Program-made: the position numbers and the translations under genes
Origin: an uncultured Sphingomonadaceae bacterium
Lineage (GTDB): Bacteria; Pseudomonadota; Alphaproteobacteria; Sphingomonadales; Sphingomonadaceae
Length of the DNA stretch: 40,286 nt
Direction: 5' to 3'
Assembly: GCA_947258815.1 (NCBI GenBank)
Contig: CAMYJW010000012.1
Coordinates: forward strand, 1-40,286
In this document: piece after piece, positions 7,857 to 17,246 of the stretch
How positions within the stretch are numbered: the first letter of the stretch is position 1
Layout: every line of letters starts with the position of its first letter
Notes under the pieces: generated by a model
Seen by the model: only the letters and a program-made list of their open reading frames with translations
Told to the model about the DNA's origin: nothing
Database searches by the model: none

Positions 7857-9569
7857 TCAGGCCCCCGAAAGCGCGGTTTCATCAACGCCGGACTTTCTGC
7901 CCAGCCGCGCGATGCGCGCCCACTCTATCAGGCACAACGCCACCGCAACAAACCCGATCACGCACGTCAGAATGAACACATCATAATAGCCGCGCACTTC
8001 GATCATCTTGCCCAGTGCGCCGCGCCCCAGCGTGCCGACGAGCAGCGTCAGCGAGGATACGAGCGCATATTGCACCGCGCTGTAACTCTTTGAAACAATG
8101 GATGAAAGATACGCAACAAACGCCGCACCGGCGATGCCAACGGCGATGTTCTCGCCCGCGATGGTCACCATCAGCTTGGCCAGCGCCGGATCGCCGCCCA
8201 GCTTTCCGACCAGCCAGGTAAACCCGCTGGCATCGCTGACCGCCTGCATCCGCGCACCGCCAATCGCAAGATCAGCATAAAGCAGATTGGTGAGCGCGGC
8301 GATCACCGCGCCGAACGTCAGCGTCGCCATCCGGCCGATCACGGTGAGCAGGGTTCCGCCCAGCGCCAGCCCCAACATCAGCGCGCCAACGCCGAAGAAC
8401 TTGGACGCCACCGCAACCTCGTCCTTGGTGTATTCCAGTTCTCCCAGATAGAACGGATAGGCAAAGCTGCCCCAGATCGAATCGGTGATGCGATAGGTCA
8501 GCACCAGCCCCAGAACGACGATCACCGCCCAACCCAGCCGCCCGACAAAATCGACCAGCGGCAGGATAAGTGCGCGGTATCCGTGATCGACGATCCCATC
8601 CAGCCGGGTTTGCGCGGGCATCGGCTCGGTCAGGGTCCGGTGGCCGATCCGGCGCAGATAGACCAGCCACGATGCAATGATCGCCGGGACAATAACCGTC
8701 GCCGCGACGATCAGCGGACCATAGGTGGAAATGAAGGCAACCGAATCGGGCCGCATTTCGGGATCGCTGCCCAGCGAGCGGACCATGAATACGCCAACCG
8801 TGATCAGCGCCCATGCCCACAGCACACCGATCACCGCCAGCGCCATCATCCGAACGCGCGGGTGCACTTCGCCCGGCTGGCGCAATTCGGCCAGATCTTC
8901 CTCGCCCGCGCCGATCCGGGCGGCAGCCGTATCGGAATCGGGCGCGAATATGCCCAACAGGCCAACCAGAGCCATGATTGCGCCCATGATCGCATAAACC
9001 GTCGGCCAGCTGGTGCGCTCCGCCAGAAACAGCGCCAGCGCGCCGCCAACCAGCGCGGCGATGCGATAGCCCATCTGATAGACGGTTGAGAGGATGTCGA
9101 TCGTTGCTTTCTCATCGGCAACGTCGACACGCCACGCATCAATCACAACATCCTGCGTTGCCGAAGCAAACGCCCCGATCCCGGCGAGCAGCGAGAACCA
9201 GCCCAGCGATGACACAGGATTGAGCGTGGACAGCACCAGCAGGATCGCACCGAGCAGCAGTTGCGCTGTCACGATCCACTGTTTGCGCGGCCCCAGCAGG
9301 CTGAGCACCGGAATATTCAGCCGATCGAGCAGCGGCGACCACAGAAACTTGAACGCATAGGCAAGTCCGATCAGCGAAAACACGCCCATCGTTTCGAGAT
9401 CGACTTCGGCATCGGAAAGCCATGCATAGAGCGTGCCCAGCAACAGCGCATAAGGCAGCCCGGCAGCAAACCCGAAGATCGCCATATAGCCCGTCTTGGG
9501 GTTGCCAAGCGCGGTGAGTATCCGGCGCCAGCCCGGCTTCTTCGGCTCTTGCGCGGCGGCCTCAGCCAT
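7857..9569 (-). CDS. ampG: AmpG-family muropeptide permease (MFS)
   Basis: A 570-residue polytopic membrane protein with about 14 hydrophobic segments. AmpG proteins import anhydromuropeptides released from the cell wall for recycling, and they affect beta-lactamase induction where ampR/ampC exist. Family marks are the start of the membrane domain (YMAIFGFAAGLPYALLLGT), FLWSPLLDR, the segment ATQDVVIDAWRVD, and LSSIVSKSYSAVQYAL late in the protein. The ATG at 9569 has GGAGGA six bases upstream; a TTG directly before it is less likely. No other recycling or beta-lactamase gene is adjacent, so the substrate is inferred from family only. Confidence 0.88.
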   Translation of the reverse strand: MAEAAAQEPKKPGWRRILTALGNPKTGYMAIFGFAAGLPYALLLGTLYAWLSDAEVDLETMGVFSLIGLAYAFKFLWSPLLDRLNIPVLSLLGPRKQWIVTAQLLLGAILLVLSTLNPVSSLGWFSLLAGIGAFASATQDVVIDAWRVDVADEKATIDILSTVYQMGYRIAALVGGALALFLAERTSWPTVYAIMGAIMALVGLLGIFAPDSDTAAARIGAGEEDLAELRQPGEVHPRVRMMALAVIGVLWAWALITVGVFMVRSLGSDPEMRPDSVAFISTYGPLIVAATVIVPAIIASWLVYLRRIGHRTLTEPMPAQTRLDGIVDHGYRALILPLVDFVGRLGWAVIVVLGLVLTYRITDSIWGSFAYPFYLGELEYTKDEVAVASKFFGVGALMLGLALGGTLLTVIGRMATLTFGAVIAALTNLLYADLAIGGARMQAVSDASGFTWLVGKLGGDPALAKLMVTIAGENIAVGIAGAAFVAYLSSIVSKSYSAVQYALVSSLTLLVGTLGRGALGKMIEVRGYYDVFILTCVIGFVAVALCLIEWARIARLGRKSGVDETALSGA

Positions 9570-9667
9570 CAATCTTCCTCCATGCGTTGCGGTTTAGCGG
9601 GATAAGCGGGGCAACGGGCAATGGGAAGGCTGGATGAACGCTCCCTCAACAGCTAAGAGCGTGCGCC

Positions 9668-10444
9668 ATGCCCCAATCAGACAGACCAAAAGGCGAAAGA
9701 ATCGCAAAAATGCTCGCGCGGGCCGGTGTTGCCAGCCGCCGCGAGGTTGAGCGGATGATTGCCGAGGGCCGCATCAGGATCGGCGATGTCACCGTTTCCA
9801 CGCCCGCAACCTTTCTCGAAAACCTGAAAGGGGTCACGGTTGATGGCAAGCCGGTGAAGGCCGCAGATGTGACGCGCCTGTTCGCGTTTCACAAGCCGAC
9901 CGGGCTGATTACCGCCGAGCGCGATCCCACCGGACGACCGACGATCTACAGCGCGCTCCAGAACGCGATGCCGCCCGGCGCGCCGCGCGTGATGCCGGTC
10001 GGTCGGCTCGATATCAACACCGAAGGCCTGTTGCTGCTGACCAACGATGGCGGCCTCAAACGCGCGATGGAGCTGCCTTCATCGGGCATTCCGCGCACTT
10101 ATCGCGCCCGCACCTTTGGTGAGATCACACAGGCAAAACTGGACGAACTGACCGAAGGCATCACGATAGACGGCATGCGCTATGGCCGGATTGTCGCCAA
10201 TCTTGAGCGGGGAACAGGGCGCAACCGCTGGATCGAACTGACGCTGAGCGAAGGCAAGAACCGCGAAGTGCGCCGCGTGCTGGAACACCTTGGGCTTCAG
10301 GTCAGCCGCCTGATCCGCATCGGCTATGGCCCGTTCGCTCTGGACAAAATGCCACGCGGGACAGTGGTTGAAATCCGCAAGGCCGATCTCCAGCGCTTTC
10401 AGAAGTCGCTTGAAAAAGCCGCATCGCGAAAGACAGCGAAATGA
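9668..10444 (+). CDS. rluB: RluB/RsuA-family rRNA pseudouridine synthase
   Basis: This enzyme isomerises a uridine in ribosomal RNA to pseudouridine. The 258-residue protein has an N-terminal S4 RNA-binding domain (about 8-65, RIAKMLARAGVASRREVERM). The catalytic domain carries GRLDINTEGLLLLTND, whose D115 is the catalytic aspartate, and ends with EGKNREVRRVLEHLGL. The sequence fits RluB (23S, position 2605 in E. coli) somewhat better than RsuA or RluE, but the target base cannot be fixed from sequence. The stop overlaps the rsmD start by ATGA, so two rRNA-modifying enzymes are coupled. Confidence 0.9.
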   Translation: MPQSDRPKGERIAKMLARAGVASRREVERMIAEGRIRIGDVTVSTPATFLENLKGVTVDGKPVKAADVTRLFAFHKPTGLITAERDPTGRPTIYSALQNAMPPGAPRVMPVGRLDINTEGLLLLTNDGGLKRAMELPSSGIPRTYRARTFGEITQAKLDELTEGITIDGMRYGRIVANLERGTGRNRWIELTLSEGKNREVRRVLEHLGLQVSRLIRIGYGPFALDKMPRGTVVEIRKADLQRFQKSLEKAASRKTAK

Positions 10445-10983
10445 GAATTATCGCGGGGGAATGGCGCAGGCGGCCGCTTGTCGCGCCTCAGGGCGATACA
10501 ACCCGGCCAACGGCGGATCGCACGCGCGAAACGCTGTTTTCCATGCTCACCAGCCGCCTCGGCACGTTTGAGGGGCTTTGCGTTGCAGACCTGTTCGCCG
10601 GATCGGGAGCGCTTGGGCTGGAAGCGCTGTCACGCGGGGCCGAGCGGTGCATGTTTGTGGAACAGGACGCTGCGGCACTGCGCGCCTTGCGCAAGAACAT
10701 CGCCAACCTGCGCGCCGCGCCGCAATGCGATGTGCGCGCTGGCTCTGTCCTCCAGCTTGGCAAGGCAACAGCGCCGCTCGATCTGATCGTGATGGACCCG
10801 CCTTACGATACCGGCGCTGGCGCGGTCGCGCTTGATAAGCTGAACCGGCTCGGCTGGATTGCTCCCGCCACATGGATTTCCATCGAAACATCGCGCAACG
10901 AAGATATCGCGGTGAAAGGCTTCACGCACGAATCCTCGCGCGATGTCGGCAAGGCGCGGCTGCACATCCTGCGACCAGAGTAA
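10441..10983 (+). CDS. rsmD: 16S rRNA (guanine-N2-)-methyltransferase RsmD
   Basis: RsmD methylates G966 (E. coli numbering) of 16S rRNA with S-adenosylmethionine. The 180-residue protein begins MRIIAGEWRRRPL, typical for RsmD. RPTADRTRETLFSML lies in the first third, DLFAGSGALGLEALSRGA at 50-67 is the SAM-binding motif, and the catalytic DPPY stands at 119-122. Length is usual. It overlaps rluB by four bases. About 50 bases lie between its stop and the helicase start, with no terminator seen. Confidence 0.95.
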   Translation: MRIIAGEWRRRPLVAPQGDTTRPTADRTRETLFSMLTSRLGTFEGLCVADLFAGSGALGLEALSRGAERCMFVEQDAAALRALRKNIANLRAAPQCDVRAGSVLQLGKATAPLDLIVMDPPYDTGAGAVALDKLNRLGWIAPATWISIETSRNEDIAVKGFTHESSRDVGKARLHILRPE

Positions 10984-11033
10984 GCCCCCGCCAAACATCG
11001 CCGCAGCCGAACTAGCGCTTGCGCCGCCGCCCC

Positions 11034-13373
11034 ATGTTCCCTAGTTGTTCGCCTGTGTCCCAGCCTGAAAACCCTGCCCCCAGCCAGACCGACGATCCGC
11101 TTGTTGACGGGCTGAACGAACCGCAGCGCGATGCCGTTCTCACCACCGAAGGCCCGGTGCTGATGCTCGCGGGTGCGGGCACGGGCAAAACCGCCGCGCT
11201 CACCACCCGGCTTGCCCATCTCATCCGTTCGCGACGCGCGTGGCCATCCGAAATTCTGTGCGTAACCTTCACCAACCGGGCCGCACGCGAAATGCGCGAA
11301 CGTGTTGGCCAGCTTATCGGCGATGCAGTGGAAGGCATGCCTTTTCTGGGCACCTTTCATTCCATCGCGGCAAAAATGCTGCGCCGTCACGCCGAACTTG
11401 CCGGCCTGCAATCGAACTATACGATCATCGACACCGACGATCAGTTGCGCCTGCTCAAGCAGCTTGTTCAGGCCAGCGATCTGGACGAAAAGCGCTGGCC
11501 CGCCAAACAGCTTGCCGGGCTGCTCGACCGCTGGAAGAATCGCGGCCTCAATCCCGGCGATCTCGATGCGGGTGAAAATGAAGCCTATGCCAATGGTCAG
11601 GGGCAGAAATTCTACCAGCTTTATCAGGATCGGCTAAAAGCGCTTAACGCCTGCGATTTTGGCGATCTCCTGTTGCACATGCTCAACATTTTCCGCGCGC
11701 ATCACGACGTGCTGGAACAGTATCGCCAGCGGTTCAAATATGTGCTGGTCGATGAGTATCAGGATACCAATCAGGTCCAGTATCTGTGGCTGCGGCTCTT
11801 GGCGCAAGGGCGGCAGAATATCTGCGTGGTAGGTGATGACGATCAGTCCATCTATTCATGGCGCGGCGCAGAAGTTGCCAATATCCTTCGGTTTGAAAAG
11901 GATTTTCCGGGCGCGAAAGTTATCCGGCTTGAACAGAACTATCGCTCCACACCGGAAATTCTTGCCGCCGCGTCCGGCCTGATCAGCGCCAACAGCCAGC
12001 GGCTTGGCAAAACACTGTGGACCGATCGGCACGGGGGCGACAAAGTCAAGGTTATCGGCGTGTGGGACGCGCCCGAAGAAGCCCGCCGCGTGGGCGAGGA
12101 TATAGAGCGGCTTGAGCGTGAAGGCGCCCCGCTTGACCGCATAGCAATACTCGTGCGCGCGCAATATCAGACGCGCGAATTTGAAGACCGTTTCATCACC
12201 ATCGGGCTGAACTATCGTATCGTCGGCGGTTTCCGGTTTTACGAGCGCGCCGAAATTCGCGATGCGCTGGCCTATCTGCGCGTGATCGCCCAGCCTGCCG
12301 ACGATCTGGCGTTCGAACGCATTTACAACACCCCCAAGCGCGGGCTTGGCTCCAAAACGCTGGAAAAACTGCACATTCATGCGCGCCGACGCGCCATCCC
12401 ACTGGCCACCGCCGCGCTGGAAATTGCCGATACCGATGAGCTTCCGGCGCGCGCGCGCAACACGTTTCTGGCGCTGATGCGCGATTTCCGGCGATGGCGC
12501 GACATGGTCGCCCAGCTCAGCCCGGCGGACCTGATCCGCCAGGTGCTGGACGAGTCAGGCTATACCGCGATGCTGCAGGCCGAACGCAGCGCCGAGGCCA
12601 CCGGCCGCCTTGAAAACCTGACTGAGCTTGCCCGCGCGATGGAAGAGTATGAAACGCTGGGCGATTTTCTCGAACATGTCAGTCTGGTGATGGATAATGA
12701 CGCGGCAGACGATGCCGAGAAAGTCACCATCATGACAATGCACGGCGCCAAGGGGCTTGAGTTTGATCATGTGTTTCTGCCCGGCTGGGAAGAAGGCGTG
12801 TTCCCGTCGCAGCGTTCGCTTGATGAAGGCGGGCTTGCCAGCCTTGAGGAGGAACGGCGGCTTGCCTATGTCGCGATCACGCGCGCACGGCGGCGCTGCA
12901 CCATCCTGCATGCCGCCAACCGCCGTATCTATGGCCAGTGGACAAGCTCGATCCCCTCACGCTTTGTCGAGGAACTGCCCGATGACATGGTTGATGCCGA
13001 AACGACGCTGACCGGCGGTGCATCGCTATGGCGCGCGCAATGGTCCGAACAGTCCGACCCTTTCGCCGACGTTGCGCAAACCCGGCCCGCGCGCGCCGCA
13101 TCGCGCGGCCCCGGCTGGCAGCGCGCTGCGGCACAACACTATGACCCGGCCCCGCGCCGCCTGAAAGAAGCCACCAGAAGCGCCGCCAGCTTCGCGGCAA
13201 AGCCACACGCCGATATCGCCGTGGGAACGCGCGTTTTCCATGAAAAGTTCGGATATGGAACGGTTGCCGATCAGGAAGGCAACAAGCTGGAAATCGAATT
13301 TGAAACGTCAGGCCGCAAGCGCGTGATCGACAGTTTCGTCAAACTGGCGGACCAGTCCGACCCGGAAAGCTAA
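11034..13373 (+). CDS. ATP-dependent DNA helicase, PcrA/UvrD family
   Basis: A superfamily 1A 3'-5' DNA helicase used in nucleotide-excision and mismatch repair and in clearing proteins from DNA. From ATG 11034 the product is 779 residues. Visible motifs are GAGTGKT at 47-53, VDEYQDTN (motif II), GDDDQSIYSWRGA (motif III), QNYRSTPEIL, TMHGAKGLEFDHVFLPGWEE and AYVAITRARR. The C-terminus (VGTRVFHEKFGYGTV...) is the Tudor-like RNA-polymerase-interacting tail of PcrA/UvrD. The start is uncertain: a TTG at 11019 and a GTG at 11055 are in frame and none has a good ribosome-binding site. The stop is five bases from the end of the convergent RNA helicase gene. Confidence 0.93.
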   Translation: MFPSCSPVSQPENPAPSQTDDPLVDGLNEPQRDAVLTTEGPVLMLAGAGTGKTAALTTRLAHLIRSRRAWPSEILCVTFTNRAAREMRERVGQLIGDAVEGMPFLGTFHSIAAKMLRRHAELAGLQSNYTIIDTDDQLRLLKQLVQASDLDEKRWPAKQLAGLLDRWKNRGLNPGDLDAGENEAYANGQGQKFYQLYQDRLKALNACDFGDLLLHMLNIFRAHHDVLEQYRQRFKYVLVDEYQDTNQVQYLWLRLLAQGRQNICVVGDDDQSIYSWRGAEVANILRFEKDFPGAKVIRLEQNYRSTPEILAAASGLISANSQRLGKTLWTDRHGGDKVKVIGVWDAPEEARRVGEDIERLEREGAPLDRIAILVRAQYQTREFEDRFITIGLNYRIVGGFRFYERAEIRDALAYLRVIAQPADDLAFERIYNTPKRGLGSKTLEKLHIHARRRAIPLATAALEIADTDELPARARNTFLALMRDFRRWRDMVAQLSPADLIRQVLDESGYTAMLQAERSAEATGRLENLTELARAMEEYETLGDFLEHVSLVMDNDAADDAEKVTIMTMHGAKGLEFDHVFLPGWEEGVFPSQRSLDEGGLASLEEERRLAYVAITRARRRCTILHAANRRIYGQWTSSIPSRFVEELPDDMVDAETTLTGGASLWRAQWSEQSDPFADVAQTRPARAASRGPGWQRAAAQHYDPAPRRLKEATRSAASFAAKPHADIAVGTRVFHEKFGYGTVADQEGNKLEIEFETSGRKRVIDSFVKLADQSDPES

Positions 13374-13378
13374 GCACA

Positions 13379-14842
13379 TCAGGAAACGGCGGAAACACCA
13401 AGGAAACCGGGCACCGGACCATTCCAGTCATCCGAATCGCCATCGTCCTTTGATACCCGCGACGGAACCGGTTTTGACCGGGCCTTAACGTGCGTCTTTT
13501 CCACATCAGGCTCTTCAGCAACAGGCTGGACGTCAGCAACATCTCCGATGTCCTGCTGCGCAAGGCTTTCCTGATCGTCCGCACCGGAACCCTTTTTGCG
13601 CCGTTCTGCGCCCGACGCCCCGCCACGACGCTTCGCCGCTGGTTTGTCCGCATCCGATTTTCGGGATTTGCGTCCTTTGCGCTCCGCTGGCGCGTCGGAA
13701 ACCTCGGTCGCTTCTTCCTGCTTTGCCGGTTGCCCGCCGAATACCGGAATTTCCATCCCGGTCAGCTTCTCAACGTTGGCAATCGCCTCGGCATCCGCGT
13801 CTGTCACGAACGTGAACGCGCGCCCCGTCGCCCCTGCCCGTCCGGTGCGGCCAATACGGTGCACATAATCATCAGGGTGCCAGGGCGTGTCATAATTGAA
13901 GACATGGCTGACGCCTTTGACATCGAGCCCGCGCGCAGCAACATCTGAAGCGCACAGCACATTGATAGTGCCATCCTTGAAGCGTTCCAGCTCTGCGATG
14001 CGGGATGACTGATCCATATCGCCATGAATTTCGCCCGAAGCAAAACCGGCGCGTTGCAGGCTTGCGTTCAGCTCGCGCACCGTTGTTTTGCGATTGGCAA
14101 AGATAATCGCGGTGCCAATGTCTTCGGATTTCAACAGCTTACGCAGCTCATCAAGTTTCTTGCGCGGAGAAACGAAAACCTTGTGCTGCGCGATATTCAC
14201 GTTCGCCGAAGCCGGGCGAGCCACTTCGATCTTTTTCGGGTTGGACAGGAACTTGTCTGCCAGCTTCTCGATCGGCGGCGGCATCGTTGCGGAAAACAAC
14301 AGCGTCTGACGTGTCGAAGGAAGCTTCGTGCAGATATTCTCGATATCCGGGATGAACCCCATATCGAGCATGCGGTCCGCCTCGTCGATCACAAGCAGAT
14401 CGCACCCGGTGAGCAGAATCTTGCCGCGCTCAAACAAGTCCATCAGCCGTCCGGGTGTCGCGATCAGCACGTCGACACCTTCGGACAGCGCCTTGATCTG
14501 GTCACCCATCTGAACGCCGCCGATCAGCAGCGCCATCTTCAGATCGTGGTTCGCGCCATATTTTTCGAAATTTTCCGCAACCTGCGCAGCCAGTTCGCGC
14601 GTCGGTTCCAGAATCAGCGAGCGCGGCATCAGCGCGCGACGGCGGCCATGCGCAAGAATATCGATCATCGGCAGCACGAAGCCTGCCGTCTTGCCGGTGC
14701 CGGTCTGCGCAATGCCGATCAGATCGCGCATCATCAGGACGGATGGAATCGCCTGGGCCTGAATAGGCGTCGGCGTATCGTAACCGGCCGAGATGACCGA
14801 TTGCAGCAATTCGTCTGACAGGCCGAGATCGGCAAATTTCAT
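13379..14842 (-). CDS. DEAD-box ATP-dependent RNA helicase (RhlE-like)
   Basis: A 487-residue RNA helicase that remodels RNA or ribonucleoprotein, probably in ribosome assembly or cold adaptation. Order of motifs: F at position 3 and the Q-motif (PTPIQAQAIPS), AQTGTGKT (I), PTRELAAQ (Ia), TPGRLMD, VIDEADRMLD (II, DEAD), SATMP (III), then the second domain with IIFANRK, ARGLDVKGVSHVFNYD and HRIGRTGRAG (VI). The last about 110 residues are charged and low in complexity (GRKSRKSDADKPAAKRRGG), as in RhlE-type tails that bind RNA. A possible -35 TTGACT on the minus strand at 14962-14957 lies in the upstream gap, implying a leader of about 90 bases; the -10 is unclear. Confidence 0.93.
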   Translation of the reverse strand: MKFADLGLSDELLQSVISAGYDTPTPIQAQAIPSVLMMRDLIGIAQTGTGKTAGFVLPMIDILAHGRRRALMPRSLILEPTRELAAQVAENFEKYGANHDLKMALLIGGVQMGDQIKALSEGVDVLIATPGRLMDLFERGKILLTGCDLLVIDEADRMLDMGFIPDIENICTKLPSTRQTLLFSATMPPPIEKLADKFLSNPKKIEVARPASANVNIAQHKVFVSPRKKLDELRKLLKSEDIGTAIIFANRKTTVRELNASLQRAGFASGEIHGDMDQSSRIAELERFKDGTINVLCASDVAARGLDVKGVSHVFNYDTPWHPDDYVHRIGRTGRAGATGRAFTFVTDADAEAIANVEKLTGMEIPVFGGQPAKQEEATEVSDAPAERKGRKSRKSDADKPAAKRRGGASGAERRKKGSGADDQESLAQQDIGDVADVQPVAEEPDVEKTHVKARSKPVPSRVSKDDGDSDDWNGPVPGFLGVSAVS

Positions 14843-15005
14843 AGGCTTGGCGGATTTCCTGAAGAAGGCTGGAGCCCGTTTAAAAGGGGCCGAACCTTGC
14901 CGGGCGTGATTGTCATGCCCAGCTCATCGCGCCGCCTATGGCCGAAATCGCGCAAAAGTCAAGAATTGCCGCGCCATCGCGAAATTCATCGCGTGCCCGT
15001 TACGG

Positions 15006-15626
15006 TCAGTCCGAAACCTGCACAAGTTGCCGGATACGGGTGAGCTTGCAATTCGCGCCGCTGCGCGATTGCAGGGCATCGCGCTGAACGCAGAGTTTCC
15101 CGTCCTTGCTTGGCGACAGGTAAAAGCCCGAATAGAAATCGCGGGCACGACATGCCCGTTCCAGCCGGGCGCTGATGATTCGCCGATCGCGAAGGAACAG
15201 CAGAATGTCATTTCCTCCGCGTGACTGCACACCGGCAATGCGAGAGACCGGCAGGCATCGTCCGATCTTTCGTTCAATGAACTGCGGCCCGATCGGCTTT
15301 TGAGGGGCGCCGACGAAACTGTTGGGCTGAACCGGCCTGGAACGCGGCGCGATACGGATCGTCATCTGTCGCTCAATGCGCACCTGATGGGCACCTTCCG
15401 GGAGATAACCCTGCGCCACGAACCGTATCTGCCACTGGCGAAAGGTGTGCACATCGACGTTTTCAGGCGCGAGGTTCGGTGTTCCGGCGGTGTCAGGCCG
15501 CGCAACGGGAAACTCCGCCTCGACAATGCCGGATGACTGGCGCGGGATGTCCTGACCGGCCTCAACCGCGCCCGCCGCGGGCAGCAACAGCGCGATCGGC
15601 GCGAGCAAGGCAGTGGTGAAAATCAT
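15006..15626 (-). CDS. secreted protein of unknown function with four cysteines
   Basis: A 206-residue product with a clear N-terminal signal peptide (hydrophobic MIFTTALLAPIALLLPAAGA, likely cut near residue 20-24). After a Pro-rich linker, the C-terminal part from about residue 120 has C124, C159, C179 and C193, enough for two disulfides in the periplasm. It also has a compact strand-rich look (NDILLFLRDRRIISARLE and DFYSGFYLSP). I remember similar unnamed proteins from sphingomonads but know of no function. The gene points away from the flavoprotein dehydrogenase gene (divergent, 121-base gap) and toward the RNA helicase promoter region. Confidence 0.75.
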   Translation of the reverse strand: MIFTTALLAPIALLLPAAGAVEAGQDIPRQSSGIVEAEFPVARPDTAGTPNLAPENVDVHTFRQWQIRFVAQGYLPEGAHQVRIERQMTIRIAPRSRPVQPNSFVGAPQKPIGPQFIERKIGRCLPVSRIAGVQSRGGNDILLFLRDRRIISARLERACRARDFYSGFYLSPSKDGKLCVQRDALQSRSGANCKLTRIRQLVQVSD

Positions 15627-15747
15627 CGGTCAATCGCATCCCGGGTGCGGCACTATTGCCCCAGCCATACCCAAACAGCTTGAACCATCGCTTAACCCGA
15701 CTGTCAGGTGATGCAAGTCCCGCATCTGTGTGGCATAGCCCGCCAGC

Positions 15748-17169
15748 ATGAATGAAAACCGCAAGTTTCTTGACGAAGCCGCCGCGTTGCTGGGGCCGCG
15801 CGGGCTGACCGACGACGCCGATCTGCTCCGTCCATGGCTGACCGACTGGCGCGGACGCTTTACCGGCACCGCCTGTGCGATGGCCTCTCCGCAAAACGTT
15901 GAGGAGTTGAGCGCGCTGGTCCGGCTTTGCGCCAAACACGCGGTTGCCATTGTGCCTCAGGGTGGCAACAGCGGCATGGTGGGGGGCGCAACGCCGGACG
16001 CTTCGGGCACGCAACTGTTGCTTTCGCTGCGACGGATGAACGCGGTTCGCGCGTTCGATACCCAGAGCCGCAAGATCACGTGCGAGGCGGGAATGATCCT
16101 GCAAACGCTGCACGAAACCGTAGCCGAAAAAGACTTGCGCTTTCCGCTCACGCTGGGCGGCAAAGGGTCTGCGACAGTGGGCGGACTGATTTCCACCAAT
16201 GCAGGCGGCAGCCAGGTCTTGCGCCACGGATCAATGCGCTCGCTCGTCCTGGGTCTCGAAGCGGTCATGGCCGACGGCAGCGTCTTTTCGATGCTCACAC
16301 CGCTCAAGAAAGACAATCGCGGCTTCGATCTCAAACAGTTGCTTATCGGATCGGAAGGGACGCTTGGCATCGTCACTGCCGCAACGTTGCAGTTGTTGCC
16401 GGCAATCGCGGACCGCATCGTCGTCTGGGCGGGATTGCCATCGCTCAAAGCGGCCCGCACGCTGTTGCTTCATTGCGAAAGCGCTGTCGGCGATGCGCTT
16501 GAGGGGTTTGAAGTCATCCCCGATCACTGCCTCGATGCGGTTCTCGATCACCTGCCCGAAGCGCGTGCTCCTTTGCAGGGTGCGCACGCCTGGCACGCGC
16601 TGATCGAAATTGTTGCCGACAGCGGCGGCGCAGACACGCTTGGCGAGGCTTGCGAGACGATGCTGGCGGATGCTTTTGAGCGCGACTTGCTGGACGATGC
16701 GGTTGTCGCGGCAAACGAAACGCAAGCCGAATCGTTCTGGCTGCTGCGCGAATCGATAGCTGCGGCAGAGCGTGCGCGTGGTCCGGCCGTGCAGCACGAC
16801 ATATCGGTGCCGGTTGAAGAAATGCCCGAATTCGTTGAAGCTGCGGTACCCAAGATCGAAGCGGCATGGCCCAAAACCCGCGCCGTTGCATTTGGCCATC
16901 TTGGTGACGGTAACGTCCATTTCCATGTCATCGCCCCGGATGGTGCAGAACCGGAATCCTGGCTCACCGGCGATGCAATCAAGATCAGCAGGCAGGTGCA
17001 TGACCTGGTAACCGACTGGGGAGGCTCGATTTCAGCCGAGCACGGCATTGGTCAGCTCAAGCGCAATGAACTGGCCCGGCTGGGTGATCCCGCCGCGCTG
17101 CGGATCATGAGCCAGGTGAAGCAGGCTCTTGACCCCGATGGACTGCTCAACCCCGGCAAGCTGATATAA
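15748..17169 (+). CDS. FAD-linked 2-hydroxyacid dehydrogenase (D-2-hydroxyglutarate dehydrogenase type)
   Basis: A 473-residue flavoprotein of the PCMH/VAO family with an FAD-linked oxidase C-terminal domain. The FAD-binding part contains PQGGNSGMVGGA, TLGGKGSATVGGLISTNAGG and IGSEGTLGIVTAATLQLLP. The substrate domain has GHLGDGNVHFH, with metal-binding histidines, and EHGIGQLK near the end. This set is shared by D-2-hydroxyglutarate dehydrogenase, D-lactate dehydrogenase (Dld-II) and GlcD. Overall likeness to the D2HGDH branch is strongest, but the substrate is inferred. It precedes the SapC-like gene by 77 bases. Confidence 0.88.
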   Translation: MNENRKFLDEAAALLGPRGLTDDADLLRPWLTDWRGRFTGTACAMASPQNVEELSALVRLCAKHAVAIVPQGGNSGMVGGATPDASGTQLLLSLRRMNAVRAFDTQSRKITCEAGMILQTLHETVAEKDLRFPLTLGGKGSATVGGLISTNAGGSQVLRHGSMRSLVLGLEAVMADGSVFSMLTPLKKDNRGFDLKQLLIGSEGTLGIVTAATLQLLPAIADRIVVWAGLPSLKAARTLLLHCESAVGDALEGFEVIPDHCLDAVLDHLPEARAPLQGAHAWHALIEIVADSGGADTLGEACETMLADAFERDLLDDAVVAANETQAESFWLLRESIAAAERARGPAVQHDISVPVEEMPEFVEAAVPKIEAAWPKTRAVAFGHLGDGNVHFHVIAPDGAEPESWLTGDAIKISRQVHDLVTDWGGSISAEHGIGQLKRNELARLGDPAALRIMSQVKQALDPDGLLNPGKLI

Positions 17170-17246
17170 ACAGGCCAACGCTTGCGTGTGCGTTCCGCAG
17201 CTTCTAAAGGCTCGCCTTTCAATGATACCCAGCCGGGAGAAAACTG

